Origin: Xanthobacteraceae bacterium
Lineage (GTDB): Bacteria; Pseudomonadota; Alphaproteobacteria; Rhizobiales; Xanthobacteraceae
Direction of reading: 5' to 3'
Assembly (NCBI GenBank): GCA_019752575.1
Contig: JAIELW010000008.1
Span: forward strand, 30,142 to 94,141
DNA: 64,000 nucleotides
The position numbers and the translations under genes were made by a program. The notes beneath the pieces are model-generated. The model worked only from the letters and a program-made list of their open reading frames with translations. It searched no databases and was not told the DNA's origin. This document shows positions 21,318 through 30,612 of the stretch, in pieces. Position 1 is the stretch's first letter. Each line of letters starts with the position of its first letter.

Positions 21318-21836
21318 TTACTCTTTTTTGATCTGCGGCGTGCGCTCCGGCGCGACATAGACGCAGCCGGAAGGCTCCCGGCATGCCGCCGCCTTGGTGC
21401 ATAGCGTTCTGCCGTTGCCGCAATCCTGAATGAGGTCGGGATTGATGCAGGTGTTCTTGGTGGAGCAGATGCGGCCGGTAATGCAGCGATTGCCGCCGCA
21501 TACAGGCCCATTCGCTTCAAGCCCCTCGCATTGGCCGTCGCTCGTGCAGGTGCTGCCCGGAGGGCAGGCGAAGCCGTTCTGACATTGCTGATAGCTCGTC
21601 GGCACGCACGCGCCGGGGCGGTGTTGGTGCTCGACGTAACCCGGCTCGCAGAAACCGCCGGTCGATGTTTTGGTCGAGCCGCGAGGCACGTCGATCAGAT
21701 AGCCGCAGGTCCCGCCGATGAGACAAGCATGGCCCGCCGCGCAGTAATTACCGTTGCCGCAATCGACAGTCTGGGCGTGCGCCGGAAGTGCGAGTAATGT
21801 AGCCGCAACGAGAGCGCAATAAACAAGAAAGCGCAT
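21318..21836 (-). CDS. secreted cysteine-rich protein with four short Cys repeats
   Basis: 172 residues, no recognised family. A signal peptide (FLVYCALVAATLLALPAHAQ) is followed by four repeats of about 25-35 residues with regularly spaced Cys, e.g. CGNGNYCAAGHACL, CQNGFACPPGSTCTSDGQC, CGGNRCITGRICSTKNTC and CGNGRTLCTKAAAC. The Gly/Asn/Cys spacing recalls EGF-like or Dickkopf-like disulfide modules, implying oxidation in the periplasm or outside. The ATG at 21836 is taken over an in-frame TTG one codon earlier. It is monocistronic in appearance. Confidence 0.7.
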   Translation of the reverse strand: MRFLVYCALVAATLLALPAHAQTVDCGNGNYCAAGHACLIGGTCGYLIDVPRGSTKTSTGGFCEPGYVEHQHRPGACVPTSYQQCQNGFACPPGSTCTSDGQCEGLEANGPVCGGNRCITGRICSTKNTCINPDLIQDCGNGRTLCTKAAACREPSGCVYVAPERTPQIKKE

Positions 21837-21898
21837 CAAGCCTCGTTCCCGGGGTTCGGTTCGCGCGATGCTATGCCGCCGCGACGGAAAAGCAATCG

Positions 21899-22951
21899 CT
21901 AGAGCCGCAGCTTAACACGGCAGGAAATTCCGTCATCGCCGAATTCGCGCCTAACCTCTCCGTTCAAACCCTTCGCCGTCGTATCGATCAGCTTGGTGCC
22001 GAAACCGGTGCGGGTCGGCACTTCGCGTTTTGCCGCGCCGCTTTCCTTCCAGTCGATCTCGATGGTGTCGCCGCGCTGCGACCAGACAATATCGATGCGG
22101 CCGTCGGGAACCGAAAACGCACCATGCTTGACGGCATTGGTCGTCAATTCGTGCACGATCAGTCCGGCTGCACGAGCGATATCCGAGCGCAGAGCCAGCC
22201 TGCCGCCACGCAGCGAGCAGCGGCTAATATCGTAGGGCGCGAGCTCCTGCCGCACGATGCTTTCGATATCCGGCTCCATCTTGGGTGCGCGCGTAATCAG
22301 GTTGTTGGGTGCCTACAGCGCGCGCATTCGGGTGTTGATGAGGCTGGCGGCCTCTCGATTATCCTTGAGCGAGAACTCAACGATGGCCGCTCCCAGCGCA
22401 CCCATGTTGCGTCCGCGGTGTTCGACCTCTGTCAGAATCAATTCGCGCTGCAACTGTTCGGCCTGCAATTCGCGCACGGCGCTCCGGAAGAGGTGACCGA
22501 GCCATACCGTGCAGAAGCCAGCAAAGATGTAAATGATCAGGTTGGCGATAAACGGCACCGGCAGTCCCGCCATAAGGTTGGACGGGACAAACAGCGCGAT
22601 ACCGAACCCGACGCTCAGCGAAAGTGCGAGCATCCCCGGCCAGAATCCAGCGAATAGCGCAGCGAGAATGACAGCAGGAAAGAAGGCAACGAAATAAAGC
22701 GTGGCTCCGAACCACATGCCTAAAAGCCAGCGCACCAGAGCCGCCGCGGCGATACAGGCGGCGGCGAACAGAAATCCTGCCGCCGAGTTCGGCTCAAAAC
22801 CTTTGCGGGCGAGCGCGCCTATTCTTGTCTTCAAGAAACACCCCCGAGAATCCGAAGTATAGAATGTATCCAAGCCGCGCCGAGCCCGTGATGCGACATG
22901 GTTAGAACATCGTTGCGGAACGAAAACGGGGCGGGCGCTTTTCGTTCTCAT
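21899..22951 (-). pseudogene. HWE/HisKA_2-type sensor histidine kinase, interrupted by in-frame TAG
   Basis: One reading frame with a single internal TAG at 22313-22315. The upstream part has about four membrane helices (DUF4118-like, VRWLLGMWFGATLYFVAFFP) and the HWE-type phospho-acceptor motif VEHRGRNMGALGAAIVEFSL. The downstream part, in the same frame, holds the ATPase domain (AAGLIVHELTTNAVKHGAFS, GRIDIVWSQRGD, TGFGTKLID). Only about twelve codons separate TAG from the next ATG (22279), so the halves clearly form one kinase. The true start may be the TTG at 22834, which has GGGGGTG upstream. No partner response regulator lies nearby. Nonsense mutation or sequence error. Confidence 0.75.
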
Positions 22952-23192
22952 GCGCCGAAAAGTACCAGACCCCAGAACTACGGATACGGAGCGCGATTGG
23001 GCGGATGACGGTCAGCCCATCGGCAGTCCCAACGATCCTGACATCGGCAGGGCTCGCGATCAAACCACGGGGCAAGGTGGCCGTGGCCTGCGGGCACCGG
23101 CACCCACGATATCGGATCCCGAAGAGATCGCCCAGCGAAAGCGCTCCGTATAACGCGCCGTCAAGCTATAGTTGCCCGCGCAGGGGAGCGGG
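22952..23192. other. 241-base intergenic region between kinase and PqiA-like gene
   Basis: Divergent spacer; it should contain the promoter of the PqiA-like gene and that of the kinase. No open frame with coding character, terminator hairpin or clear promoter was recognised. Confidence 0.35.
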
Positions 23193-23687
23193 ATGACGGC
23201 GGCGAATTCAGCAAAAGGGCTTACGAGGCTCGTCGGTCCTCTAAGCCTCCTCAACATAGCGCTGTTCGGCTATGTGCTGTTTCAGCCACTGCTGACAACG
23301 CGCATTTCTTTTTTTCTGCGCAACGATATCAGCCTCTGGCAGGCGGCAATCGATCTCTACCGTATCGACAAGTTCTTGTTCGCGGTAGTCGTGGTGATGG
23401 GTATCGTTGCGCCAGCGGTCAAGATGCTGGCGATGACTTTCGCCTGGTATTTCGTCGAGGCATCGCGCGCACCGCACTATCTGAAATGGCTCGTGCTGCT
23501 CGCGCGGCTTTCGATGCTCGACGTGATGTTGCTCGCGATTCTGACCGTCGCGTTCAAGGGTATCGGTATCGGCACGGTCGAGATCAAGCCGGGATTTTAC
23601 TTCTACGTAGCGCTGGTCGCCGGCTTTCTTTTTCTGTCACTTATTATGGAGAGAATGCTCGACCGCATGAGCCGTAAGGAGCGCTGA
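23193..23687 (+). CDS. paraquat-inducible protein A-like membrane protein
   Basis: 164-residue inner-membrane protein resembling the PqiA/YebS transmembrane domain. Helices are at about residues 15-35 (LSLLNIALFGYVLFQPLL), 60-82 (FAVVVVMGIVAPAVKMLAM), 95-118 (LARLSMLDVMLLAILTVAF) and 132-152. The LSMLDV segment matches the WSMLDV motif of PqiA. It is a single-domain version without the N-terminal zinc ribbon and without PqiB-type MCE partners nearby. The ATG at 23193 has GGGGAGCGG just upstream; an in-frame TTG at 23172 is less likely. Confidence 0.72.
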   Translation: MTAANSAKGLTRLVGPLSLLNIALFGYVLFQPLLTTRISFFLRNDISLWQAAIDLYRIDKFLFAVVVVMGIVAPAVKMLAMTFAWYFVEASRAPHYLKWLVLLARLSMLDVMLLAILTVAFKGIGIGTVEIKPGFYFYVALVAGFLFLSLIMERMLDRMSRKER

Positions 23688-23762
23688 TCCGAATTGCCGC
23701 ATCCCTGATAACTGCGGATGCCCCTACCGCTCTCCTGCCTGCATCTGCGCCGTCAAAAACGA

Positions 23763-23996
23763 ATGATCAGGATCATGAATAAGCGCAAACGCGACACCGA
23801 GAAAGACTATCCGCTGGATCAATTCGTGGAGAAGCTGCGGCGGCTTGCCGATGCGATCGAAAACGGCGAGCGCTTCGAAATCCAGATCGCGGGCGAGCGC
23901 GTTTACGTGCCGGCGCGCGCGACGTTCAACATCGAACATGAGCGTGGCGATGGCGAGGAAGAGATCGAATTCCAGATCAAATGGGAAGCGAAATAA
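23763..23996 (+). CDS. amphi-Trp domain protein
   Basis: 77-residue cytosolic protein matching the amphi-Trp domain family: KDYPLDQFVEKLRRLADAIE then FEIQIAGERVYVPARATFNI and the acidic GDGEEEIEFQIKW. The family function is unknown. Start is uncertain between ATG 23763 and ATG 23775; neither has an ideally spaced Shine-Dalgarno. Confidence 0.7.
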   Translation: MIRIMNKRKRDTEKDYPLDQFVEKLRRLADAIENGERFEIQIAGERVYVPARATFNIEHERGDGEEEIEFQIKWEAK

Positions 23997-24093
23997 CGAA
24001 TCGCATTTCATCCGCAATTTGCGGCAACCGGAACAATATCTCGCGCCCTGCGTTTACATCTGTCGAGGCAACCCAGAGAGAAGGAGAGACACC

Positions 24094-24330
24094 ATGAAGA
24101 ATATCATCATGGCTGCCGCGATTTCCCTCGCGGCCATTGCGACCACTGTTCCGGCTAACGCTGAACCGGGCGGCGCCTTTACGGGTGCTGTGACGGGCGG
24201 CGTGATCGGCGGTGTCGTTGGCGGTCCTGTTGGCGTCGCTGTCGGCGCTGTTTCGGGTGCGTTCGTGGGTGACCGCGTGACGGGTCCGAACTGCTACGTC
24301 GACAATTTCGGTCGTACACTCTGCCGCTAA
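24094..24330 (+). CDS. small secreted glycine-zipper protein
   Basis: 78 residues. Signal peptide (MKNIIMAAAISLAAIATTVP, cleavage near ANA), then a glycine-zipper stretch (FTGAVTGGVIGGVVGGPVGV) long enough to span or oligomerise in a membrane, and a short C-terminal tail with two Cys (NCYVDNFGRTLC). Strong GAAGGAGA Shine-Dalgarno and a strong terminator immediately downstream show a discrete, well-translated gene. Similar small proteins are common in Hyphomicrobiales; role unknown. Confidence 0.8.
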   Translation: MKNIIMAAAISLAAIATTVPANAEPGGAFTGAVTGGVIGGVVGGPVGVAVGAVSGAFVGDRVTGPNCYVDNFGRTLCR

Positions 24331-24333
24331 CAG

Positions 24334-24364
24334 AAAAAGCCCCGCTCCGGCGGGGCTTTTTTTG
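24334..24364 (+). terminator. Rho-independent terminator of the glycine-zipper gene
   Basis: Perfect 8-base stem AGCCCCGC / GCGGGGCT with loop TCCG, A-tract before and T7 after, 8 bases past the stop. The A-tract makes it usable for the convergent small gene as well. Confidence 0.9.
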
Positions 24365-24374
24365 TTTGCATTAT

Positions 24375-24542
24375 TTACTTCGTCGCGGGCGTGTTGATCT
24401 TTGGTAGCTCGATCGAAACGCGCGACGTGTTCTGATTTCCGATAACGCCGGTCATCAAGAGGATCGCGCCACCGACTACGATGATCAGCAAGGCGCCGAT
24501 CAAGACGCCGGCCAGCCCCATTCCTCCGCTGTTGTCAGCCAT
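24375..24542 (-). CDS. 55-residue single-pass membrane protein
   Basis: Short open frame MADNSGGMGLAGVLIGALLI..., ending NTPATK. One transmembrane helix (LAGVLIGALLIIVVGGAILL, about residues 9-30) and a short polar C-terminal tail. GGAGAAATACG precedes the ATG (Shine-Dalgarno GGAG). It converges on the glycine-zipper gene and shares its terminator hairpin. No family recognised; coding call rests on the RBS, the helix and absence of any competing feature. Confidence 0.55.
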   Translation of the reverse strand: MADNSGGMGLAGVLIGALLIIVVGGAILLMTGVIGNQNTSRVSIELPKINTPATK

Positions 24543-24694
24543 CGTATTTCTCCATCTGAGCGCCTCCCGTCAAATGAAACGGTGTTTGCCGTCTATGGTT
24601 CCGTTGTGAACTTCGCATGCATGGCGCTGGTTCCGGTTCTGCGAATCTCATAGCAATTGGCAAGTAAGAAACTGCGTTCAAGGCGAATATAAGA

Positions 24695-24886
24695 ATGTCC
24701 AAGCAAAAGCGCGTTATTGAAGTAGGCCGTTACTGGCTCCAGATCGACCGGCAGACCAAGGGCTCCTACGACGAACTCGAGGCCGCGCAGGCAGCCGGCG
24801 AACAGCTCAAGAAAAAGTTTCCGAACGTTCACGTCGCGCTTTACGACAAGCAGTCGGGCCTGCATTCGGTGCTGCGCGTGCTTTGA
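24695..24886 (+). CDS. 63-residue conserved-looking hypothetical protein
   Basis: Small basic protein starting MSKQKRVIEVGRYWLQI, with an amphipathic helix rich in Ala/Glu/Lys (YDELEAAQAAGEQLKKKFP) and a C-terminal strand (VHVALYDKQSG). An alpha/beta mini-fold is suggested. No family recognised. Codon usage matches neighbours, which favours a real gene. Confidence 0.6.
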   Translation: MSKQKRVIEVGRYWLQIDRQTKGSYDELEAAQAAGEQLKKKFPNVHVALYDKQSGLHSVLRVL

Positions 24887-24959
24887 ACCGCCTGTCTCAT
24901 AAATTTACTCGCAGCGGCGACCGTGCCATGATCTACGCCGATACGGCGGGGCGTAGCGT

Positions 24960-25952
24960 ATGTTTGTTTTTCCGGGCATTGGGCGCAGTGGCGCAAGCCG
25001 CACGATATTGGCGGGGGCTGTGCTCGCCGGTTTGACCGCGCTTGCCTTCGCGCAGGCCGATGGCCCCGATTATTTCCGCATCACCGGCCTCAAGAAAGAA
25101 GACCGCGTGAACGTGCGCCGCGCGCCGAACACCGATGCAAAAGTCGTCGGCCGCATTCCGAAAGATACCGACGGCGTCAAAAATCACGGCTGCAAAGGCG
25201 GACTCACGCCGAAGCAATATGCCAAGGCGAGCGAAGCGAAGAAAAAAGCCGCGGAGCGCGAGCGCTGGTGCCAGGTCGAATACAACGACGTGAAAGGCTG
25301 GGTGCTCGGGCGCTTTCTCGCCGAAGGTTCGGCTCCGGAAAGCGAGAGCAAGTCACAGCAGCAGGCAACGCAACCGCAAATGCCATCCGCGCTGCCGCCG
25401 ATGCAGAGCGCAGCGCCGAGCATCGATTGTTCGAAAGCGGAAAAAACCTGGGAGAAGCTCACCTGTGCGGATCAGGAGCTTGCCGCGATCGACCGGGAGG
25501 CGGCGCGGCTTTATGCGGCTGCAAGCGACGCCTTGAACGCGATGCCGGGCTTCGAACAGCTCCTCGACTCGCAGCGCAAGTGGCAGGAGCAGCGCGCCAC
25601 CTGCTTCGACCGCGATTGCGTTGCCGAGATGCTGGTGCGCCGGGTGCATCAGTTGCGCCGCGACTTCAAGGAAACTCGCGCGCAGGACGTGAAAGGGATC
25701 AGTATGGGTCCGCTGGTCGCGCGCTGCGAGATGTTTCCGTTGCCGATCGCCGTCACTTACGTCAATTCCGACCCCGGCTACGTCTATCTAGAATGGCTGG
25801 GCGCTTTCGTGGTGATCCCGCACGTGCCGTCAGGCTCCGATGCGCTGTATGAAGGCAACTTTGCCCGTTTTCATACGAAAGGAAACGAGGCACTGTTACT
25901 CGTGCCCGGCGGCAAGATGGAAATGAACTGCAAGTTCGAGAAGAACGGCTAG
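24960..25952 (+). CDS. SH3-like / LprI-like / MliC-like periplasmic protein (putative lysozyme inhibitor)
   Basis: 330 residues. A signal segment ends near LAFAQ (residue 31). Domain 1 (about 38-120) is bacterial SH3-like (VNVRRAPNTDAKVVGRI, CQVEYNDVKGWVLGRFL). Domain 2 (about 155-240) is LprI/DUF1311-like with paired Cys (IDCSKAEKTWEKLTCADQEL, ATCFDRDC). Domain 3 (about 250-328) resembles MliC: VARCEMFPLPIAVTYVNSDP, GSDALYEGNFARFHTKGNEA, MNCKF. LprI and MliC families inhibit lysozyme, so the whole may bind lysozyme or cell-wall ligands in the periplasm. The third-domain match is by pattern only. Confidence 0.7.
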   Translation: MFVFPGIGRSGASRTILAGAVLAGLTALAFAQADGPDYFRITGLKKEDRVNVRRAPNTDAKVVGRIPKDTDGVKNHGCKGGLTPKQYAKASEAKKKAAERERWCQVEYNDVKGWVLGRFLAEGSAPESESKSQQQATQPQMPSALPPMQSAAPSIDCSKAEKTWEKLTCADQELAAIDREAARLYAAASDALNAMPGFEQLLDSQRKWQEQRATCFDRDCVAEMLVRRVHQLRRDFKETRAQDVKGISMGPLVARCEMFPLPIAVTYVNSDPGYVYLEWLGAFVVIPHVPSGSDALYEGNFARFHTKGNEALLLVPGGKMEMNCKFEKNG

Positions 25953-25976
25953 TCCGTTACTTTTGAGAGGTTAAAT

Positions 25977-26025
25977 CCTCATCCTTCGAGACGCGCTCAC
26001 TTCGTTCGCGCTCCTCAGGATGAGG
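25977..26025. repeat. palindromic intergenic repeat
   Basis: Perfect 9-base outer arms CCTCATCCT / AGGATGAGG with inner pairing GAGACGCGCTCACTTCGTTC..; a sequence type repeated in Bradyrhizobium-like chromosomes. Lies 24 bases after the SH3-LprI-MliC gene. Confidence 0.7.
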
Positions 26026-26032
26026 GGTGCAT

Positions 26033-26185
26033 TGTCATTCCGGGGCGCGAGTGAAACTCGCGAACCCGGAATCCAGAGCGACACAGTAAAGCTGGTGTAT
26101 GTAGCCCCTGGATTCCGGATCGCGCGCAGTAAGATATGACCAAGTCGGGTAAACCCGACTTGGTTAGCGCGCGTCCGGAATGACA
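26033..26185. repeat. composite palindromic repeat
   Basis: Outer arms TGTCATTCCGG / CCGGAATGACA (11 bases, perfect) enclose inner arms CCGGAATCCAG / CTGGATTCCGG and, at 26139-26164, a separate perfect 12-base hairpin ACCAAGTCGGGT-AA-ACCCGACTTGGT. It fills the space between two convergent genes (the SH3-LprI-MliC gene and hemB). Confidence 0.7.
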
Positions 26186-26243
26186 GCTTTACTCGTCATC
26201 ACCGGGCCGAGCCCGGCCATGACAACTGCGCGCTAAATCGCGC

Positions 26244-27624
<1,381 letters not shown>

Positions 27625-27912
27625 TTACAGCCCCTCGACGCTAACCAGCCGCGCCGAACTCACTTCGTCGCGGATGTTTTTCAGGCCCCGATAGACCGGG
27701 CCGTTGTAGAACTCCTCCCACGCCGCGACGGACGGAAATTCGATGAGTACGATGCGGCGCGGCTCCCAGTCGCCTTTGTAGACCTTGTGCGCCCCGCCGC
27801 GCGCGAGGTACTTCGCGCCTGCCGCATCGAGCACGGGCTTCACGCCTTTCATAAAGTCCTGATAGCGGGCCATATCGCGGATTTCGACGTCGAAAATAAC
27901 GTAGGCTGCCAT
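27625..27912 (-). CDS. DUF1330 domain protein
   Basis: 95-residue ferredoxin-like alpha/beta-barrel protein of the DUF1330 family ([20 protein letters not shown], then [20 protein letters not shown]). Function unknown; the fold suggests a dimeric stress- or monooxygenase-like protein. The ATG at 27912 follows GGGGAAG, a good Shine-Dalgarno, and matches the conserved N terminus. It diverges from the acyl-CoA dehydrogenase operon. Confidence 0.85.
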   Translation of the reverse strand: MAAYVIFDVEIRDMARYQDFMKGVKPVLDAAGAKYLARGGAHKVYKGDWEPRRIVLIEFPSVAAWEEFYNGPVYRGLKNIRDEVSSARLVSVEGL

Positions 27913-27977
27913 CTTTACTTCCCCGTTGGTGCGCGCAATCGCACGGGTATTATTGGCATGGCGTAAGCGGGCAGGCG

Positions 27978-29117
27978 ATGGATTTCGAATTGTCCGAGGA
28001 ACAAGAGGCATTTCGCGACGCGGCGAGGGCGTTTGCGCACGACGAGATGATGCCGCGGGCGCGTGAGTGGGACGAGCGCTCGATCTTCCCGGTCGACGAG
28101 CTGCGCAAGGCGGCCGCGCTCGGCTTCGGCGGGATTTACGTCAAAGAAGATGTCGGCGGCTCGGCGCTCTCGCGTCTCGACGCCGCGATCATCTTCGAGG
28201 AACTGGCGCAGGGCTGCACTTCCACCGCCGCCTATATCTCGATCCACAACATGGCGGCCTGGATGATCGACAGCTTCGGCAGCGAGAGCGTGCGCAAGCG
28301 CTTTTTGCCGAAGCTCTGCACCATGGAGCATTTTGCGAGCTATTGCCTGACCGAGCCGGGCGCCGGCTCGGACGCGGCGTCGCTGCGCACGACTGCGAAA
28401 CGCGACGGCGATCATTACGTCCTGAACGGCGAGAAGGCCTTCATCTCCGGCGGCGGCGTCTCCGATATATATGTGTGCATGGTGCGGACCGGCGAGCCGG
28501 GCCCGCGCGGCATTTCCTGCATCGTGGTCGAGAAGGGCACCAAGGGGCTTTCTTTCGGTGCGCAGGAGCAGAAGTTAGGGTGGAAGTCGCAGCCGACCTC
28601 GGCCGTGATTTTCGAGAATTGCCGCGTGCCGGTCTCGAATTTGGTCGGCGCCGAAGGGCAAGGCTTCCGGATCGCGATGGCGGGGCTCGACGGCGGGCGG
28701 CTCAATATCGGCGCGTGCTCGCTCGGGGGCGCGCAGTTCTGCCTGGACCGCACGATCGAATACATGCGCGAGCGCAAACAATTCGGCACACGGCTTGCCG
28801 ATTTTCAGGCGCTGCAGTTCCGGATCGCGGATTTTGCAACCGAGCTTGAGAGCGCGCGGTTGCTGTTGTGGGCGGCGGCGCAGAAGGTCGGCGACAAGGC
28901 GCCCGGCGCGACCAAGATGGCCGCGATGGCGAAGCGCTCGGCAACCGATACCGGATTCGACGTGGTCAACGGCTGCCTGCAGCTGCACGGCGGATACGGG
29001 TACCTGCGCGATCACCCCATCGAGCGCGTGCTGCGCGACGTGCGCGTGCATCAGATCCTGGAAGGCACCAACGAAATCATGCGCGTCATCATCGCGCGCG
29101 AGATGTTAGGCAATTGA
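27978..29117 (+). CDS. acyl-CoA dehydrogenase, probable isobutyryl-CoA dehydrogenase
   Basis: 379-residue FAD flavoenzyme. Family motifs: [17 protein letters not shown] (about residue 120), [37 protein letters not shown], and the C-terminal [17 protein letters not shown] in which Glu is the likely base. The neighbours (HIBYL-CoA hydrolase and 3-hydroxyisobutyrate dehydrogenase) point to valine catabolism, i.e. isobutyryl-CoA to methacrylyl-CoA. Its stop overlaps the next start by one base (TGATG). Confidence 0.92.
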   Translation: MDFELSEEQEAFRDAARAFAHDEMMPRAREWDERSIFPVDELRKAAALGFGGIYVKEDVGGSALSRLDAAIIFEELAQGCTSTAAYISIHNMAAWMIDSFGSESVRKRFLPKLCTMEHFASYCLTEPGAGSDAASLRTTAKRDGDHYVLNGEKAFISGGGVSDIYVCMVRTGEPGPRGISCIVVEKGTKGLSFGAQEQKLGWKSQPTSAVIFENCRVPVSNLVGAEGQGFRIAMAGLDGGRLNIGACSLGGAQFCLDRTIEYMRERKQFGTRLADFQALQFRIADFATELESARLLLWAAAQKVGDKAPGATKMAAMAKRSATDTGFDVVNGCLQLHGGYGYLRDHPIERVLRDVRVHQILEGTNEIMRVIIAREMLGN

Positions 29118-30172
29118 TGTCGCAAGGAAGCTCACAAGAGCCCGAAATCCTGTTCGAGCGGCGCGGCTGCGCGGGCTTTGTCACGCTCAATCGTCCGCAG
29201 GCGCTGAATGCCGCGACCGACAACATGGTGCGGCAACTCGCGCGTCAGCTCGATCTCTGGGAAAACGACAGCGCGATTGATCGCGTGATCGTTCGCGCGG
29301 AAGGCGACCGCGCCTTTTGCGCCGGCGGCGACATTCGCGCGCTCTACGAACAATTCAAGGCGGGCGGCGTGCGAGAGTCGATCGACTTCTGGCGCGTCGA
29401 ATATACGCTGAACCACAAGATCAAGCATTATCCGAAGCCGTATATCGCGCTGATCGACGGCATCGTGATGGGCGGCGGCGTCGGCCTCTCCGTGCACGGC
29501 ACGCATCGCGTGGCCGGCGACAAATATTCCTTCGCCTATCCCGAAGTCGGCATCGGCTTCTTTCCGGATGTCGGTGCCACGCACGTGCTGCCGCGGCTGC
29601 CCGGCAAAATCGGCATGTGGATCGGGCTCACCGGCTGGCGCGTGAACGCGGACGACGGCGTTTATTGCGGGCTGGCGACGCATCGCGTCGAAAGCGCGCA
29701 ATTCGCGGAGCTGGAGCGGGCGCTCACCACCGACGAGAGCGTCGGCGAAATTCTCAAGACATTCTCATCGCAGCAGATGCGTGGGAAGCTCGAAGACGAG
29801 CACCCGCTGATCGACCGCATCTTCGCGCTGTCCTCGGTCGAAGAAATTCTTGCGGCGCTGGACGCCGAGATGAATGAATTCGCCTCGCAGCTCGCCCGCG
29901 CGATCCGCCAGAAGTCGCCGACGAGCCTCAAGATTGCCTTCGAGCAGGTGCAGCGTGGCGCCAAGCTCGATTTCGCGGAGGCGATGCAGACCGAATTTCG
30001 CATCGTCAATCGGGTCGCGCGCGAACCGGAATTCTACGAGGGCATCCGCGCCGTGGTGATCGACAAGGACAACGCGCCGAAATGGAATCCCGCTTCGCTC
30101 GAAGCGGTGACGGAAGCGAAGGTGGCGTCGTACTTTGCGCCGCTGCCGGGGCCTGAGGAACTGAAGCTGTGA
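29117..30172 (+). CDS. 3-hydroxyisobutyryl-CoA hydrolase / enoyl-CoA hydratase family
   Basis: 351-residue crotonase-fold enzyme of the HIBCH type. Crotonase oxyanion segments are ADGDRAFCAGGDIRALY-like (EGDRAFCAGGDIRALYEQF) and IDGIVMGGGVGLSVHGTHRV. FAYPEVGIGFFPDVGATHVL and the long C-terminal part (ECH_2) separate it from simple hydratases. It is expected to release 3-hydroxyisobutyrate from its CoA ester in valine breakdown. ATG 29117 overlaps the dehydrogenase stop. Confidence 0.9.
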   Translation: MSQGSSQEPEILFERRGCAGFVTLNRPQALNAATDNMVRQLARQLDLWENDSAIDRVIVRAEGDRAFCAGGDIRALYEQFKAGGVRESIDFWRVEYTLNHKIKHYPKPYIALIDGIVMGGGVGLSVHGTHRVAGDKYSFAYPEVGIGFFPDVGATHVLPRLPGKIGMWIGLTGWRVNADDGVYCGLATHRVESAQFAELERALTTDESVGEILKTFSSQQMRGKLEDEHPLIDRIFALSSVEEILAALDAEMNEFASQLARAIRQKSPTSLKIAFEQVQRGAKLDFAEAMQTEFRIVNRVAREPEFYEGIRAVVIDKDNAPKWNPASLEAVTEAKVASYFAPLPGPEELKL

Positions 30173-30594
30173 GCCTTTACGAAGATCCGCTCGAAGAAGC
30201 GATCGGCCGCGACTCCATCAAACCGAAGCCGTGGCGGCAGCGCATGATCTATTTTCAGCGCGTCGCCGGCGGCTTCATGATGGTGAAGGGGCTGATCGGC
30301 TGGGCGATCATCTGCGGTTTGCCGCTCGGCACGCCCTTTGCCGCGATGCGCATGCACGCGCAGGCGTGGACGATTTTCTTTGCGGTGATCGACGTGGTCG
30401 CGGGCGTCGCGCTGTGGCTCGGCTCGGCGTGGGGCGCCACGCTCTGGCTGATCGTAGTCGCGACGCAAATCTCGGCGGACATCGTATTCGCGGAAGTCGC
30501 GGGCCTGCTCGTGCTTTTGACGATCTTCGAGGTGTTGCTCGTCGCGGGCTATGTGCTGGTGCGGTTCAAGGTTTACGAAGAAGACAATAAATAA
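30169..30594 (+). CDS. four-helix membrane protein of unknown function
   Basis: 141 residues starting at a GTG that overlaps the hydrolase stop (GTGA). A polar N terminus (about 25 residues) precedes four hydrophobic segments, e.g. MMVKGLIGWAIICGLPLG and LLVLLTIFEVLLVAGYVLV. It resembles the DUF6163-type proteins found at this position in Bradyrhizobium valine operons; that label is from memory. Role unknown, perhaps accessory to the operon. Confidence 0.75.
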   Translation: MSLYEDPLEEAIGRDSIKPKPWRQRMIYFQRVAGGFMMVKGLIGWAIICGLPLGTPFAAMRMHAQAWTIFFAVIDVVAGVALWLGSAWGATLWLIVVATQISADIVFAEVAGLLVLLTIFEVLLVAGYVLVRFKVYEEDNK

Positions 30595-30612
30595 AAATTT
30601 CGGGAGGCGGGA

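Noticed and set aside
22313..22315. Pyrrolysine insertion at the TAG in the kinase
   Set aside because: TAG serves as a normal stop in many genes here, and pyrrolysine machinery is not expected in this lineage.
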